NCBI GenBank assembly: GCA_024663395.1
Contig: JANFAH010000019.1
Location: 620,001-684,000 of the forward strand
Direction: 5' to 3'
DNA: 64,000 nucleotides
Source: Pisolithus tinctorius
Taxonomy: Eukaryota > Basidiomycota > Agaricomycetes > Boletales > Pisolithaceae
Shown here: positions 35,150 to 45,420 of the stretch, in pieces
Layout: every line of letters begins with the position of its first letter
Position numbering within the stretch: position 1 is the stretch's first letter
Notes under the pieces: model-generated
Told to the model about the DNA's origin: nothing
The model's input: the letters and a program-made list of their open reading frames with translations, nothing else
Databases searched by the model: none
Program-made: the position numbers and the translations under genes

Positions 35150-36850
35150 ACGACGAACGATGTATCTCTTCGACACTTTTATCGGTTTATTCGATCTCCC
35201 CGGTCCACAGAACATGACGGGTGGATCCAACTCGCTGGACCAATTCTGCATTAACTTCGCCAATGAACGACTGCACCATTTCATTCAACAACGGCTGTTT
35301 GAGTCCCACGTCGACGAACACCAATCAGAAGGCATATCTAAATATGACCCCCTCATTTCTTACTTCGACAACTCCGAATGCGTCCGACTCTTCCAGAACG
35401 AACCTGGTGGCCTTATTCACATCATGGACGACCAAGCTCGCCGATCCCACAAAAAGACGGATCACACCATGGCCGATGCCTTCGCCAAGCGATGGGGCAA
35501 CCATTCTTCCTTTAAACTAGGAGGTGGCTTGGATAGGTCTGGTTTCCCAACGTTCACCGTTTGCCATTTCAATGGCCCGGTGACATATTCCTCAGAGGCA
35601 TTTTTAGAGCGCAACCTCGATGCTCTTAACCCCGATTTTGTGGCTCTTCTTCACGGCACGGCGGCCGGCGCTGGCCTTGGGGATGGTGCTGAAGGGGCGG
35701 GGTCCATCAATCCCTTCGTCAAAGGTCTCTTCTCGGGGAAAGCCATTGCCACACAGGCCCATCCCAAGAGCGAGGACATGATCGTTGCGGCCCAACAACC
35801 TGTCAAACCCATGCGTGCTCCTTCCACCCGCCGGAAGAATACTGTTCGTCGTATGCCACGCGACAACGCTGCCACTGGCACGACTCCTCCCATCGTCAAA
35901 GAAGAACGTGAGGACAAGGACGTCACTACTTCCCAGAACACAGGTACTCCGTGCGTCGCAGGCGAGTTCTGCGCCGCCCTCGATACGCTCTTTGATACGT
36001 TGGGAGACACACACAATTGGTTTGTGTTCTGTATCAACCCGAACGACTCCCAACTCCCGAATCAGCTCGAGGGACGATCGGTCAAAGGGCAGGTACGCAG
36101 CTCAGGGTTGGTCGGGGTTGCGAAGAGGAATGCATGTGCGTTTGAGGTCGGTATGACTCCGGACGAATTTTGTCAGAGGTACAGGGATCCGATGGCCAAG
36201 GTACACCCAATTTTTCACCGCTCCCGATACCCCAGAGGCGTCTCCGTCTTACTCTACGTTACCCACTTCTCCAGCTTCCTCTGCACCCCCATCCCCACCT
36301 CGTATTTCACCGCTCCCGATACCCCAGAGGCATCTCCGTCTTATTCTACGTTATCCACTTCCCCGGCTTCCTCCGCACCTGCACCCACACCCGCTGGTGT
36401 CGAAGATTTATCCGCAAAAATCGTCTCCGCCTCTTACAAGTCTTCCTTTCACAACCCGCTTTCCACGCGCTTGAAGACTATCTATGTGCAGCTGACGTCG
36501 AAGAACAGAAGTGCAACCGGATGTGCAAAGCAGAAGTAGAAGCCGGTCTTATATTTCACAAGGACAGGGAGGGATTGGTGCCGAAGGAGATGCTGCCGGG
36601 GGGAATCCTAGAGGGCGAGACGACTGAAATCGTCGAGGAGCCGTCTGCGCGGAGAGAATTCCAGGTATCAATACGTCCCTCCCCATCTTTTTCTTTCACA
36701 GCTCATTCATTCATTTGGCAGAGGATCTTTAGTTTCCCGCACTCCCTCTGTCCTTAGTAGATCTGATGTTGTTCCTCTCATATTATATCTACACTCTCCC
36801 CCTCCCCACTGTATGGCGACGACGAGTGAGAATTAACAAGTGCACCAGAA
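35150..36850 (+). pseudogene. Captured chitin synthase (class V/VII type) myosin-motor fragment
   Basis: An open frame covers 35019-36539, but only the part from about 35150 is recognisable. It has FIGLFDLPGPQNMTGGSNSL, DQFCINFANERLHHFIQQRL, YFDNSECVRLFQNEPGGLIH, GFPTFTVCHFNGPVTYSSEA, NLDALNPDFVALL, then KNTVRRMPRDN, FVFCINPNDSQLPNQLEGRS and FEVGMTPDEFCQRYRD. After an intron-like segment (GTACACCC at 36201 to about 36440) come VFLSQPAFHALEDYL, GLVPKEMLPGG, PSARREF, another GT...AG intron (36664-36722) and SRSDVVPL. This is the middle and end of the myosin-like motor that in intact enzymes precedes the chitin synthase domain. Retained introns show genomic, not cDNA, capture. The nucleotide-binding start and the synthase are absent. 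From 35832 on it is inside the right inverted repeat. Confidence 0.86.
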
Positions 36851-37138
36851 GAAATGAAATACGCTCTCCAATTAAATTTATTCTATGGTTGCACTGAGTT
36901 TGCAACAAGCAACATCATCTATGTACTATATACAATAATACAATTACATGGTGGTATAGTTGAAAGTAACGGGCGCGGCTGAACAGGCGCGGCAGCGAGG
37001 CGGTGAGGCCGCGACGTATGGGTGACGCGGCTGATTGGGCGCGGTGGTGAGGCCGCGGCACATAGGTATCGCGGCTGAACGGACGCGGTGATGTGGCGAT
37101 GCGACCGCGAAAAATAAATGTGCAGATTTTACGCCATA
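35832..37138. repeat. Right long terminal inverted repeat
   Basis: 1307 bp, mirror of 26673-27980. The outer part carries CGCGGCTGA at 36974, 37026 and 37070, mirroring the left side, and ends ATTTTACGCCATA. Confidence 0.92.
36216..36399. repeat. Two 92-bp direct repeats within the inverted repeat
   Basis: CACCGCTCCCGATACCCCAG starts at 36216 and again at 36308, with a few substitutions. It encodes APDTPEASPSYST-like sequence in one frame. The same pair lies in the left inverted repeat (around 27420-27600). It sits where an intron or linker of the motor gene would be. Confidence 0.8.
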
Positions 37139-37144
37139 AATCGT
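37139..37144. repeat. Right target site duplication AATCGT
   Basis: AATCGT directly after CGCCATA, followed by TTCGAAACGCTGG as in the empty site. Confidence 0.9.
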
Positions 37145-37823
37145 TTCGAAACGCTGGCGACATCCATGGTTGCATGTCTTTCGGCGTCCCGGATTGTTTG
37201 ACAACGGTTGGAACCTACACATCACTACTGGCCTCATTCCTTGATATTCCTTGATATTCCATTGGCCTTGCTTTGGTTCACCTTTGTCACTGCTTTATAT
37301 ATAAAGCCATGTAAAGCTATATCCATGTATAAGGCTGGACTTGATGCATGTGTACGTCCTCTTTGCAGATATGTCTTGCGTCCCAGTCTCTCCTTTGCAC
37401 AGTTTCCGTTGTACAGATTCGTCGCTGTCCTCACAGACGAGCAAGATGGTATGTCACGGTGATTCATTATTCCGTTATCTACGGTTTTCATTTCACACTT
37501 CACGGTTTCCAAGTCTTTCGAACTTGACGCGAAACAATGCCACTGAAAAGTACAGGTGCAACCATTGACATCTCTGCGCCTTGTACGCTGTTGCCTACTC
37601 GATAGAAGCATGCCCATGGTCGGAGGGTGTGCCGGCTTGGATGCGTTGAACGTGGGTGAAGATGAGTGCTGCAGTATCATGCGGAACTTCAACGCAGTGT
37701 GCATATTGTATTATATCATAGCGTCCGTACAAGCCTAAAGTAAGAATACAGAAACAGATGCTGCATATGATGGATCTAGAATGAATAGAAGGAGGGCAAA
37801 GAGAATGATGGTAGCAAGCGACG
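37145..37823. other. Spacer downstream of B2, with a 127-bp insertion
   Basis: Matches 55410-55959 except for an extra stretch of about 127 bp (37218-37344) between GAACCTACA and TGTGTACGTCC. The remainder is the common 3' flank of B genes. No gene is seen. Confidence 0.6.
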
Positions 37824-39225
37824 CTACTGGCTGTTGCTGAAAGCCACATAAGCCGCTTCAGCATCTTTCAACAGAGTCTCCAATAGCAACCTATCGCCTT
37901 CCGAGGCCAAATCCTGACGGTTCCAGTCACTTTCCTCAAAACGTAGTGGTAGTCCATTTTGGAGGCGTTCAATAACAATCGTTTTCCATGTCTCCCATAC
38001 CAAAGCACCCGACGGCAAGAGGGCATCCACTATCTTTTTCAATTTCTCCGGATTGCCAGAAAGTTTCTCGTTATCGCCAGACAAGAGGAGAAGTGATACC
38101 ACCGCACTGGAGCGGTTGGGAAAAATGAATTTTTCGAGCTTGGGCGAACCTAGAACGCTGCGAAAGATCTCTTGTCGAATTCCCGCCTTATCGGAAGACA
38201 AGAACCACAAATTATACACCCAAGATGTGGCAATGGAAACAACAAACATCAACTGGCCGAAGAGGTTACTCTGGGGAACATAGATCAATTGCGCAATCGC
38301 TTGGGCGATGAGCAAGAAGGAACACAATTCAACCATGCGACAAGCGTGCCGAGACTGGAAGCGAAAGGAAAACCTTCCGCGCGTAACAGCATTGACCACA
38401 TACTCGTCTCCCTTTAACAGAACCAGTTCGTGGTCGCAGCCCAGGATGCCGTCACCAGGGGGGGAGCCCTCCGCAGACTTCGGGTGCTCAAAAACAAGTT
38501 CCCCAGAACCAATAAAGACGCAGGTCAATCCCCTGGCGAGAATACCGAGGAGGATCATGGAGAACGCATACCACTCGCCGTATAAACCACATATAGTACA
38601 TGTGGCCAGGCTGATAATGATGGGTATAATGGCGCAGAGAGGCGGAGAATGACGAAACCTCATCCGCGGTTGAAGATCAGGATTCTGGTCAAGTGTGACA
38701 ACGGTAACGTTTACGGCCTGTGTCGCTCTGCCTTCGACCTCGGTGCCAGACATCCTGATACATTTTTTCATGAGAAGAGATGCTAAAGGACCCGTCACTT
38801 GCATGGAGGTCCCAGAGTATATTCCTTGGAATCCAGGCCCTTTAGACCAGCCGTCATGCTGGAGTAACAGGGCGGGATCGATGTGAACCGTTTCAGAGCC
38901 GGTACCCGATCCGGGATTGACATGTGAATCAGGGATAGTTGAGTGTGCCAGGCGTCGAAAGCGTTTTCCGATGATGTATGAACCTGCGGAAGCACTGAGT
39001 CACTTCTGCGGAAAGGAGAGCGACGTTCCCACCTGGAGTGTTATACCAGCCCAGCCATTTCCTTCTATCGTAAATTTGGGCCAATGCCACTGTGGACATC
39101 GCTTCTTCCCCGCCTAAAAGGCCCGCCACACTCGCGCTATCGAGAATGAACTTTGTGTTGGCGAGAGGGGATGGATCCGTAACCAGCGACCGAGCCTGAA
39201 GCTGAACCGTTTGGGGGATGTACAT
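37824..39225 (-). CDS. Array membrane protein B2, unknown function
   Basis: Exons 39225-39033 and 38983-37824 with a 49-nt intron give 450 residues, all in frame. It differs from B4 at few positions (for example LDSASVAGLL against LDSTSVAGLL, KKCIRMSGTEVEG against KKCIRMCGTEVEG, NLWFLSSDKAGIRQ against NLWFLSFDKAGIRQ). B2 is the sister-block counterpart of B4, the two being offset by 18.1 kb once the transposon lies outside the comparison. It is the first array gene beyond the transposon, whose right end is 685 bp past its stop codon, so its coding sequence is untouched by the insertion. Membrane topology is as in the other array proteins. Confidence 0.85.
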
Positions 39226-39262
39226 GTTCGATTTGGGGCATCATCTCACCAACGCCGGAGCC

Positions 39263-39269
39263 TTTTTAT
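39263..39269 (-). promoter_or_regulatory. TATA-like box of B2
   Basis: ATAAAAA followed by GGCTCCGGCGTTGGTGAGATG on the minus strand, about 38 bp before the start codon. Confidence 0.5.
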
Positions 39270-41257
39270 GTACTCGAGACGATGTGCGAGCAACACATTT
39301 CCGATGCCGGTTGGCAAGGAAGTTCGCTGCGGGACACATGCATTGTGATAGTGGTCAACGTTCCATCATGATCGATCACTTGAGGTACATCGAAGCCCCT
39401 CTTCCAGTGGGTACAGCTTCATATGAGGCGTGTTTCTGCGGTGGGTATAATACACCCAGAGAGTAATCAGTAGAAAAGAAAGTGATTTGGATCCAGGTCA
39501 CACGAACCACGACTTAGGCATTTGCGGTTCCAAGGTGGAGGGAAACTGACGCCATAGTTTAGTGTCTCCCGTGCGGATCGAAAAATTGAAAGACAATCGA
39601 CGTACCATCTCTTCCAGAACCATCACTTCTGGTCTGAGTTTGACAAATAGACTTGGTAACCTCGCCGATTTTCAAGAAAAACACATCTGTTTGCTGGATG
39701 GCTGCGGGTCGCCGTAACCACTACATTGTCGCCCTGTTGGTCAGGTTTCCACTTTGAAGCAAACAGTTTACCGCGTGTTCGCATAATGGTGCAGTGCCGG
39801 ACCTTTTCCAGCTCGAGTCGCAGAAAAGAAATTTGCCGGTGTACTGAATACTGTTAGAATTTCGACGATCGCGCGCAGGGGTAGACAAATCCGGATCAGA
39901 ATGCGGGACATTCAACGTATGGGTGGAATCTTTCTACCAGCTGTGTTGGAATCACTGGTGTGTCCAGCTTACATTAATTGTAGCAGAGTTCCATACAGCT
40001 TGTGGCTCCCTGCCACCAGCATGCATGACATCCGTGCCGTCGATAGCGATCGCGAAAGCGCAGCAGTGATGGAGTTCAGTAACGTCGACGCACAATGCAG
40101 TGAAACGACATACTTCGGTCCGACGACAGATATTAATCCCACGTGCAACTTGATAGGAAAGCGAACTAGTAGGAGAATGAATACTTGCAGCTGTTGCATG
40201 TGGCCACCCAGCACTCGATTTTTACACACGCGTGGATACGCACACCACTGGTTGGTCTGATGGATTATGGATGCCCTCGTACCTTGACCGAGTCACTCAC
40301 ATTTTGGTGGTGACGAAGTCAACCGAAAGGGCGCGTTTCGTCGGAACGGAGTCAGGGTAAATTGAAGGGCGACGGGCATGGCACAGCAAGCGGTGGTTCT
40401 CCAAGGTTCATGTTCTTTTTTTCGCCACCGCTAGTTTCTGCTCCATGTATGGGATGTCGGCCTACTCGTCTTCACGGGGGTCCGGTACGACCAATCTTGG
40501 TGTGCACATGGCAGTCTGCATAGATTTCTGTGACTGCTCCTCACCCGTTTCCAATCCCCAGTCTCACAGCAAATATATCCATTTGCTGTGACCCCTACAG
40601 GCCTACCCCGTCGCATGGGCCATGCTGAATGGAACACACATGTAGATCACGCTTCCAGGCTAAATACGGGGATTCATTCAAACAATACATTTGCCGGTTT
40701 GCCGGATTTGCGCTGGAGCATTCCTTTGGACTTCAGCAGGTGGCCGTAGTGGTGGACAAACAAAAACAGGCTCCTATCGCTAGACATTCAGCATACCGGT
40801 GGAAGCTCTCCAGTATGACGTAGCAGCAGTGAAGCAGGCTCTTGGTCTTGCTCAAAACGAACCAACCAAGCTGCGAGAGCAGGTGCACGAGGCCGAGTTG
40901 GATATTCAATGAGTCCGAGGAGAGCTTGCGGTGAACCACATAGCGTTTGCATCGGAGCAGATGGCTGCGTCGATGTTGCATTCTGACAATTGGCTGTGTC
41001 TATCAACTCCAACCTAGGGATGATAAGTCGTGGACTCGTGCTCATGCGTACGGCAAGGTATATGTGATTTGTGTGTGGGCCGGTATGCTTTTAGCGTTCA
41101 ATTTATCGATGTGACGACGTCAGAAGCCCAGCGATGACCTTCGTAGCAGCCGTTCCGATGAATGAATTAATAACATCAGTACCCCACGACGAGGTACCCA
41201 CATTCATTGCACGCAGCTCTCAGCGACTACCAACACCCACCCCATGGCAATGACAGA
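39270..41257. other. B-type spacer module upstream of B2, cut at the duplication junction
   Basis: Matches 57403-59405. The coiled-coil-like relic is at 40800-41020 and has in-frame stops (after LDIQ). The module stops abruptly near 41257 in CAATGACAGA, where unit II begins with sequence homologous to 12173. Confidence 0.6.
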
Positions 41258-41489
41258 TGCTCCATCATCCCCTTCTGCATCATCACAAAACCACTGGCTT
41301 GGCATAGAGAACCGGCTTGCGAACAAAGGCGGAAACAATTCAATGAGATTAGGTGATTCCTTCATAGATCACACTGGCTAGTGTCACTGAACCGTACTGT
41401 TTTCTGAATCCAGGGTACACTTTTTCGGCTCCGTTTTGGTACCTGCTCCTTCCCCCGCGTTGCTAGCATTGCGCTTTTCTGACTAATCC

Positions 41490-42800
41490 CATCAGTCGCA
41501 TGGGCCACTGCCGCCGCCTCAGGTTCCTTGGGTGGTGCCGACGAGGCGGGCGGACCAAACGGCACGCTTCGCAGGAACCAGAACTCATCACATACCTGTG
41601 GAGAATCGTGCCACCCAGATCATCTGGGCCATATTTGGTTTGGAGCCCCTGGAAAACTGGGTGCGTGCACGTTGTTTTGATACTGAGCTTGTTTATACGG
41701 TCGAAATGTAGCTTGGCGAGATGACGTTACTCGAAAGGCTCCCTTCGGCGATGATCGCTCGGTGTGACAGTATTGATAATATTAAACACCAGCGAGCAAC
41801 CTCTTTGCTCAGGAAGTGCAAAAAGCTTGGCCAGGGCTCCCTTCACAAAAAGCGACAGATGCAGAGTAAGGTAAAGGTTATATCAGGGACTCTTAGCTTT
41901 GGGGTAAGTTTCACCCTCAGCTGGAAGAAGCTGAGGCTGATGTTAATGACCACCTATAAGTTACTTGGACACATCCGTACTACCCTCCTCCATATGTCCG
42001 AGGGCATTCAGTGAGTACTTGCTCTTCCTTGCATTTCACCCTTGCCTTCCTTGTGTCCTGGTTCTAGGCAAGCGGACCACACTGCTTACGACACGGTTGG
42101 TACCACCTGTCGTTCTGTAGCTCACCTCCTGACGCTGCAGAAAGGCTGGCATCCCTTCCTTAGTGCAAGAAATAAAAGCACTCCAAGCGATACTCCAAAC
42201 AACAGAGGGCGAAGATGAGCAATTGTCGCTGGAGGAGGACATAACAGGAAAAGCAAGACCACCCCGAAGTCACAAGTCCTGGAATCTGATTGTTCGTTGA
42301 TTATAGATCCTGTGGTCGTATTGGCGTGGAATCTACTCGGAAGTGAGCAGACGATTAGCTACAGCAAGCCAATTGAAGTTGGATCTCCATACTCGCGAGG
42401 GTGCGCGCGAAATTGCAGAGATTATTAAAAGGACCCCACGTGTAGAACTGGACGACAATATGGCCCACTTGCAGCGGTAAGTGATGTCGTTTGGTTTATG
42501 GTGTCTGTATGAATTGCTAAATACGCGTTGTTCCAGAATCATGCTGGATGCGCGCGCAGGTATATCAAAACATGAATTATGGCTTGCTGCTCGTTCTGCA
42601 GGGCAAACTACGCTGTCCAGAGACAATTACACCGTTGGCACCCAAGAGACTGCCTCGAGCACAGGCACTGAAGCACCCTCCGCTTCGATTGTTCAGCAAA
42701 CACCAGATAGTGAGGGTGGAAGCATCTGACGAAGTTCAACCTGTTCAAGAGGATCATAACGTTGATGGTGCTAACCTCAAGGGCTCTATCACCCGGCTGA
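41490..42800 (+). pseudogene. Relic of an unrecognised multi-exon gene, copy 2
   Basis: Counterpart of 12400-13700. It has ENRATQIIWAIFGLEPLENW, then an in-frame TAG (CEL...VEM-stop-LGEM near 41707). From 41721 it is open for 97 codons: LLERLPSAMIARCDSIDNIK, LLRKCKKLGQGSLHKKRQMQ, ISGTLSFGVSFTLSWKKLRL. Further on are PRVELDDNMAHLQR, then an intron, then IMLDARAGISKHELWLAARS and SSTGTEAPSASIVQQTPDSE. Copy 1 lost the segment after RLPSAM, so the two copies were disabled by different changes. Family unknown. Confidence 0.5.
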
Positions 42801-43923
42801 GCGGGTTCTCATTGAGACTGAGGGCGGATGCATCTGTCTCGGTTGTCACACAACTGCAAATCTATGTAGCCTGTGTACAAATTGCTACACCTATCGTAGA
42901 CTGGTGTTTACTCAACGAGATGTCTCGAGATGTCATTTTTAGTAGAGGGTGTGATGATGGAAAGCAGAGGATGAAGCACCTCCGATCACTTTAATGATCA
43001 GTCCACCTACAGGCTCAGGGAGGGATGGCGAAAGTCACCGTGTCCCTCTGAGTGGCCTGGCTACAACCCGCAGTCGCTCGAGGGAGAGTTTTTGGCAGCG
43101 ACGCCGTGTTCGATTACTAGCTCATCCACCCTTCGGATGACTGCCACGCACAACATCAGACATTTAGAATGCTCGACTCACACAAGGATCCTGAGTAAAT
43201 GTTGGTCACCTAACATTCTATGCCAAGTGTTAACGTACAGACCCACAGCTACCGAAAATGTCTTCACCGAAATCTGCTTAGGCGGCAGTGGGGTTGTTAT
43301 TCTCCCGAAACAGTCTTTCGAATTCCCGGATTCTAATGGGCAGAGATGTCCCTAACGCCCAAATAGTTTGTGTACTGCACAAGCCGCCTTCCTGAAGCGC
43401 GAGAGCCCGGGTTCAGGCATGCTGGTACATACCAAGCATGATAAAGTCCACGGCAATAGAGTCCTTTGAAGGGGTAGATGTAGAAGGGGGGGCATAGGGA
43501 AGGTTCTAATTGGTAGTGGTGATGTGCCTTACCAGTTTATGCACCCTTCAGATGGCCAGATGCAACAGAGGGGTTAGACAGACTGTAGTTCTTCGACCCG
43601 GAGTGTCCCGATATTTAGAACGTACCTCCTTCCAGTAAGATCATGTGAAGGAGGTACGACGACTGCTTGTTGCAACTTGATGTACTTGGAGCCGGAAGAT
43701 CCGATGCGATACTGAGGGAGGGGGGTCATTACTGTGTTACTATGATGTGTAGTGGTGACGAACACAAACATCTAAGTACGGATACCAGGTTCTAGAGAAA
43801 CTGGGTAAGTAGGTGGAGACAACCAGGAGACCTGAAACATAAAGATGCACGTATACAGGGAATCATAGTAACATCTAACCAAGACATCGCTAAGCTAGCA
43901 GTCCATGGAGTTCCGTCCCTTCA
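42801..43923. other. Spacer downstream of gene A2
   Basis: Repeat of 13701-14938 with indels. The copy is about 110 bp shorter, mainly from losses around 43010 and 43190. No gene is seen. Confidence 0.5.
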
Positions 43924-45371
43924 TCAGGCTATTATTCCCGCATCGTGGTTCTTGAAAATAGCATAAGCCTTCTCAGCGTCTTTGGCATCCCCGAACAGGG
44001 TCTTCAACAACTTCCGATCGTCTTCCAAAGTTAGTTCCTCACGATTCCAGTGAGTATCGCTGAACTGGAGTGCTTGTCTGTTCTTCAGTCGCTCGGTAAT
44101 AGTATCCTTCCATATCTCCCACACTTCAGAGTTCGACGGCAGAAAAATGTCCAATATCTTTTTCAATTTTCTCGGATTGCCTGAAGTTCTGGGGTTGTCG
44201 TTCGAGACAAGAAGGAATACCACCGCGCTGACACGGTTAGGGAACACGAATTTGATGAGACTAGGTTTACCAAGGACCTGTTGGAAGATAGCTTCTTGAA
44301 CCTCCCCCTTATCAAAGGAGGAAAACCAGAGGTCGTACGCCCAAGAAAAGGCGAGAGAGACGACAAACATCAGCTGTCCAAAGAGTTTACTCTGGGGAAT
44401 GAAGACCAACTGCGCAATGGCCTGGACGATGAGTAGGATGGAGCACCATTCAACCATGCAGCAAGCATATTTCGACCGGAAGCGAAAGAAGAATCTTCCA
44501 CGTGTGACAGCGTTAACAACATACTCGTTTCCTTTCAACAAAACGAAGTCCTGATCTGAGCCCAAGACACCATCACCAGGAGGCGAGCCTTCCGCAGGCT
44601 TGGGGTGATCAAAAACTAGATTCCCAGAGCCAATAAGGAGGCACGCAAATCCTCTGGCAAGGATGCCAACAAGAATCATCGAGAAAGCCCACCATTGGCG
44701 GTATAACCCACATGTGAGACACGTCGTCAGGCTGGCAACAATGGGTAGGATGGCAAGGAGAGGTGAGCGATGGTTGAATGTCATCTGCTGACGGAGACTA
44801 TCAACCTGCTCTAGGATGGCGACAGTGACGTTTACAGGTTGAGTAGTCCTGCCATCGACTTTTCGGCAGTCCTCTTTGGTGGCCTTCTTCATAAGCTGAG
44901 AGGCTAAGGGTCCTGTGGCGTCTATAGAAGTGCCAGAGAAAATCCCTTTAAACGCAGGACCTTTGGACCAGCCTTCGTGCTCGAACAACAGGGTGGGATC
45001 TATGTGTACCATTTGGGACCCAGACGCAGTACCCGATTCAGGACCATTGTCATATACGATATCCACCTTTGCCGAGCGTGCCAGGCGTCGAAAGTGCTTT
45101 CCCATAACATATGAGCCTACGGCCGTATCCATAAGTCAGCGGTCTGATAAGATAGATCGTAGTTCCTACCTGGAGAGTTGTACCAGCCCAACCATTTTCT
45201 TCTGTCGTAAATTTGAGTCAAAGCGACCGTAGACGTGGCTTCCTCTCCGCCTAGCAAGCCCGCCATAGCCGTGCTATTCAAGACGAAGGTGGAGTTGGCG
45301 AATGGAAGTGGGTAGTTGGCCAACGACTTGGCCTGGAGTTGAACCGCTTGCCAAGATTCATTGGCGGACAT
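43924..45371 (-). CDS. Array membrane protein A2, unknown function
   Basis: Exons 45371-45170 and 45116-43924 with a 53-nt intron give 464 residues. It differs from A1 by Cys-to-Tyr in SLANYPLP, Ser-to-Pro in DNGPESG, and loss of one Leu in VVFLLVSND through a 3-bp deletion in an AGAAGAAG run near 44213. This is the most similar pair in the array, suggesting recent duplication or conversion. The A type differs from B and C in MSANESWQAVQLQ, DPTLLFEHEGW and KKATKEDCRKVDG, and in having the longest N-terminal region. Confidence 0.85.
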
Positions 45372-45412
45372 GTTGAGAGTGGGAAGTTGTACATTCCACT
45401 TGGCACGCTGGC

Positions 45413-45420
45413 TTTTTATA
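45413..45420 (-). promoter_or_regulatory. TATA box of A2
   Basis: TATAAAAA on the minus strand, one A longer than in A1, at the same distance from the ATG. Confidence 0.55.

Larger units (their letters stand above)
26673..37138. mobile_element. Composite DDE transposon with 1.3-kb inverted repeats and captured genes
   Basis: A 10466-bp element beginning TATGGCGTAAAATCTGC and ending with the exact reverse complement, flanked by AATCGT duplications. The sister unit reads straight through (GTGAATCGTTTCGAAACG at 55401), which fixes both ends. Inside, left to right, are the left inverted repeat with chitin synthase sequence, a BTB gene (-), a DDE integrase gene (+) broken by an LTR, a second transposon-type gene (+), and a chitin synthase myosin-motor fragment (+) that runs into the right inverted repeat. 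An IS3-like eukaryotic transposon superfamily (such as IS3EU) is a possible home, given the helix-turn-helix plus rve-type DDE core. I could not check this. The element is probably no longer autonomous. Confidence 0.92.
12173..41257. repeat. Segmental duplication unit I (A-B-C-B membrane gene block)
   Basis: About 18.6 kb of unit sequence (after subtracting the 10.47-kb transposon) is repeated as unit II at 41258-59405. Corresponding points are 14939/43924, 18014/46993, 22247/50981, 26666/55400 and 37824/55960. Subunits differ in identity: the A genes differ at only three protein positions, while the leading 2 kb has many small indels. Four membrane-protein genes (A1, B1, C1, B2) lie in this copy. 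Confidence 0.85.

Noticed and set aside
35019..36539. 506-residue open frame as a complete gene
   Set aside because: Only a mid-protein stretch of a myosin motor is recognisable. The frame runs through an intron and starts in unrelated sequence.
26673..37138. Maverick/Polinton or Starship interpretation of the 10.5-kb element
   Set aside because: Long inverted repeats, an rve integrase and 6-bp duplications fit superficially with Mavericks, but no DNA polymerase B, packaging ATPase or protease was seen. Starships use a tyrosine recombinase, which is absent.
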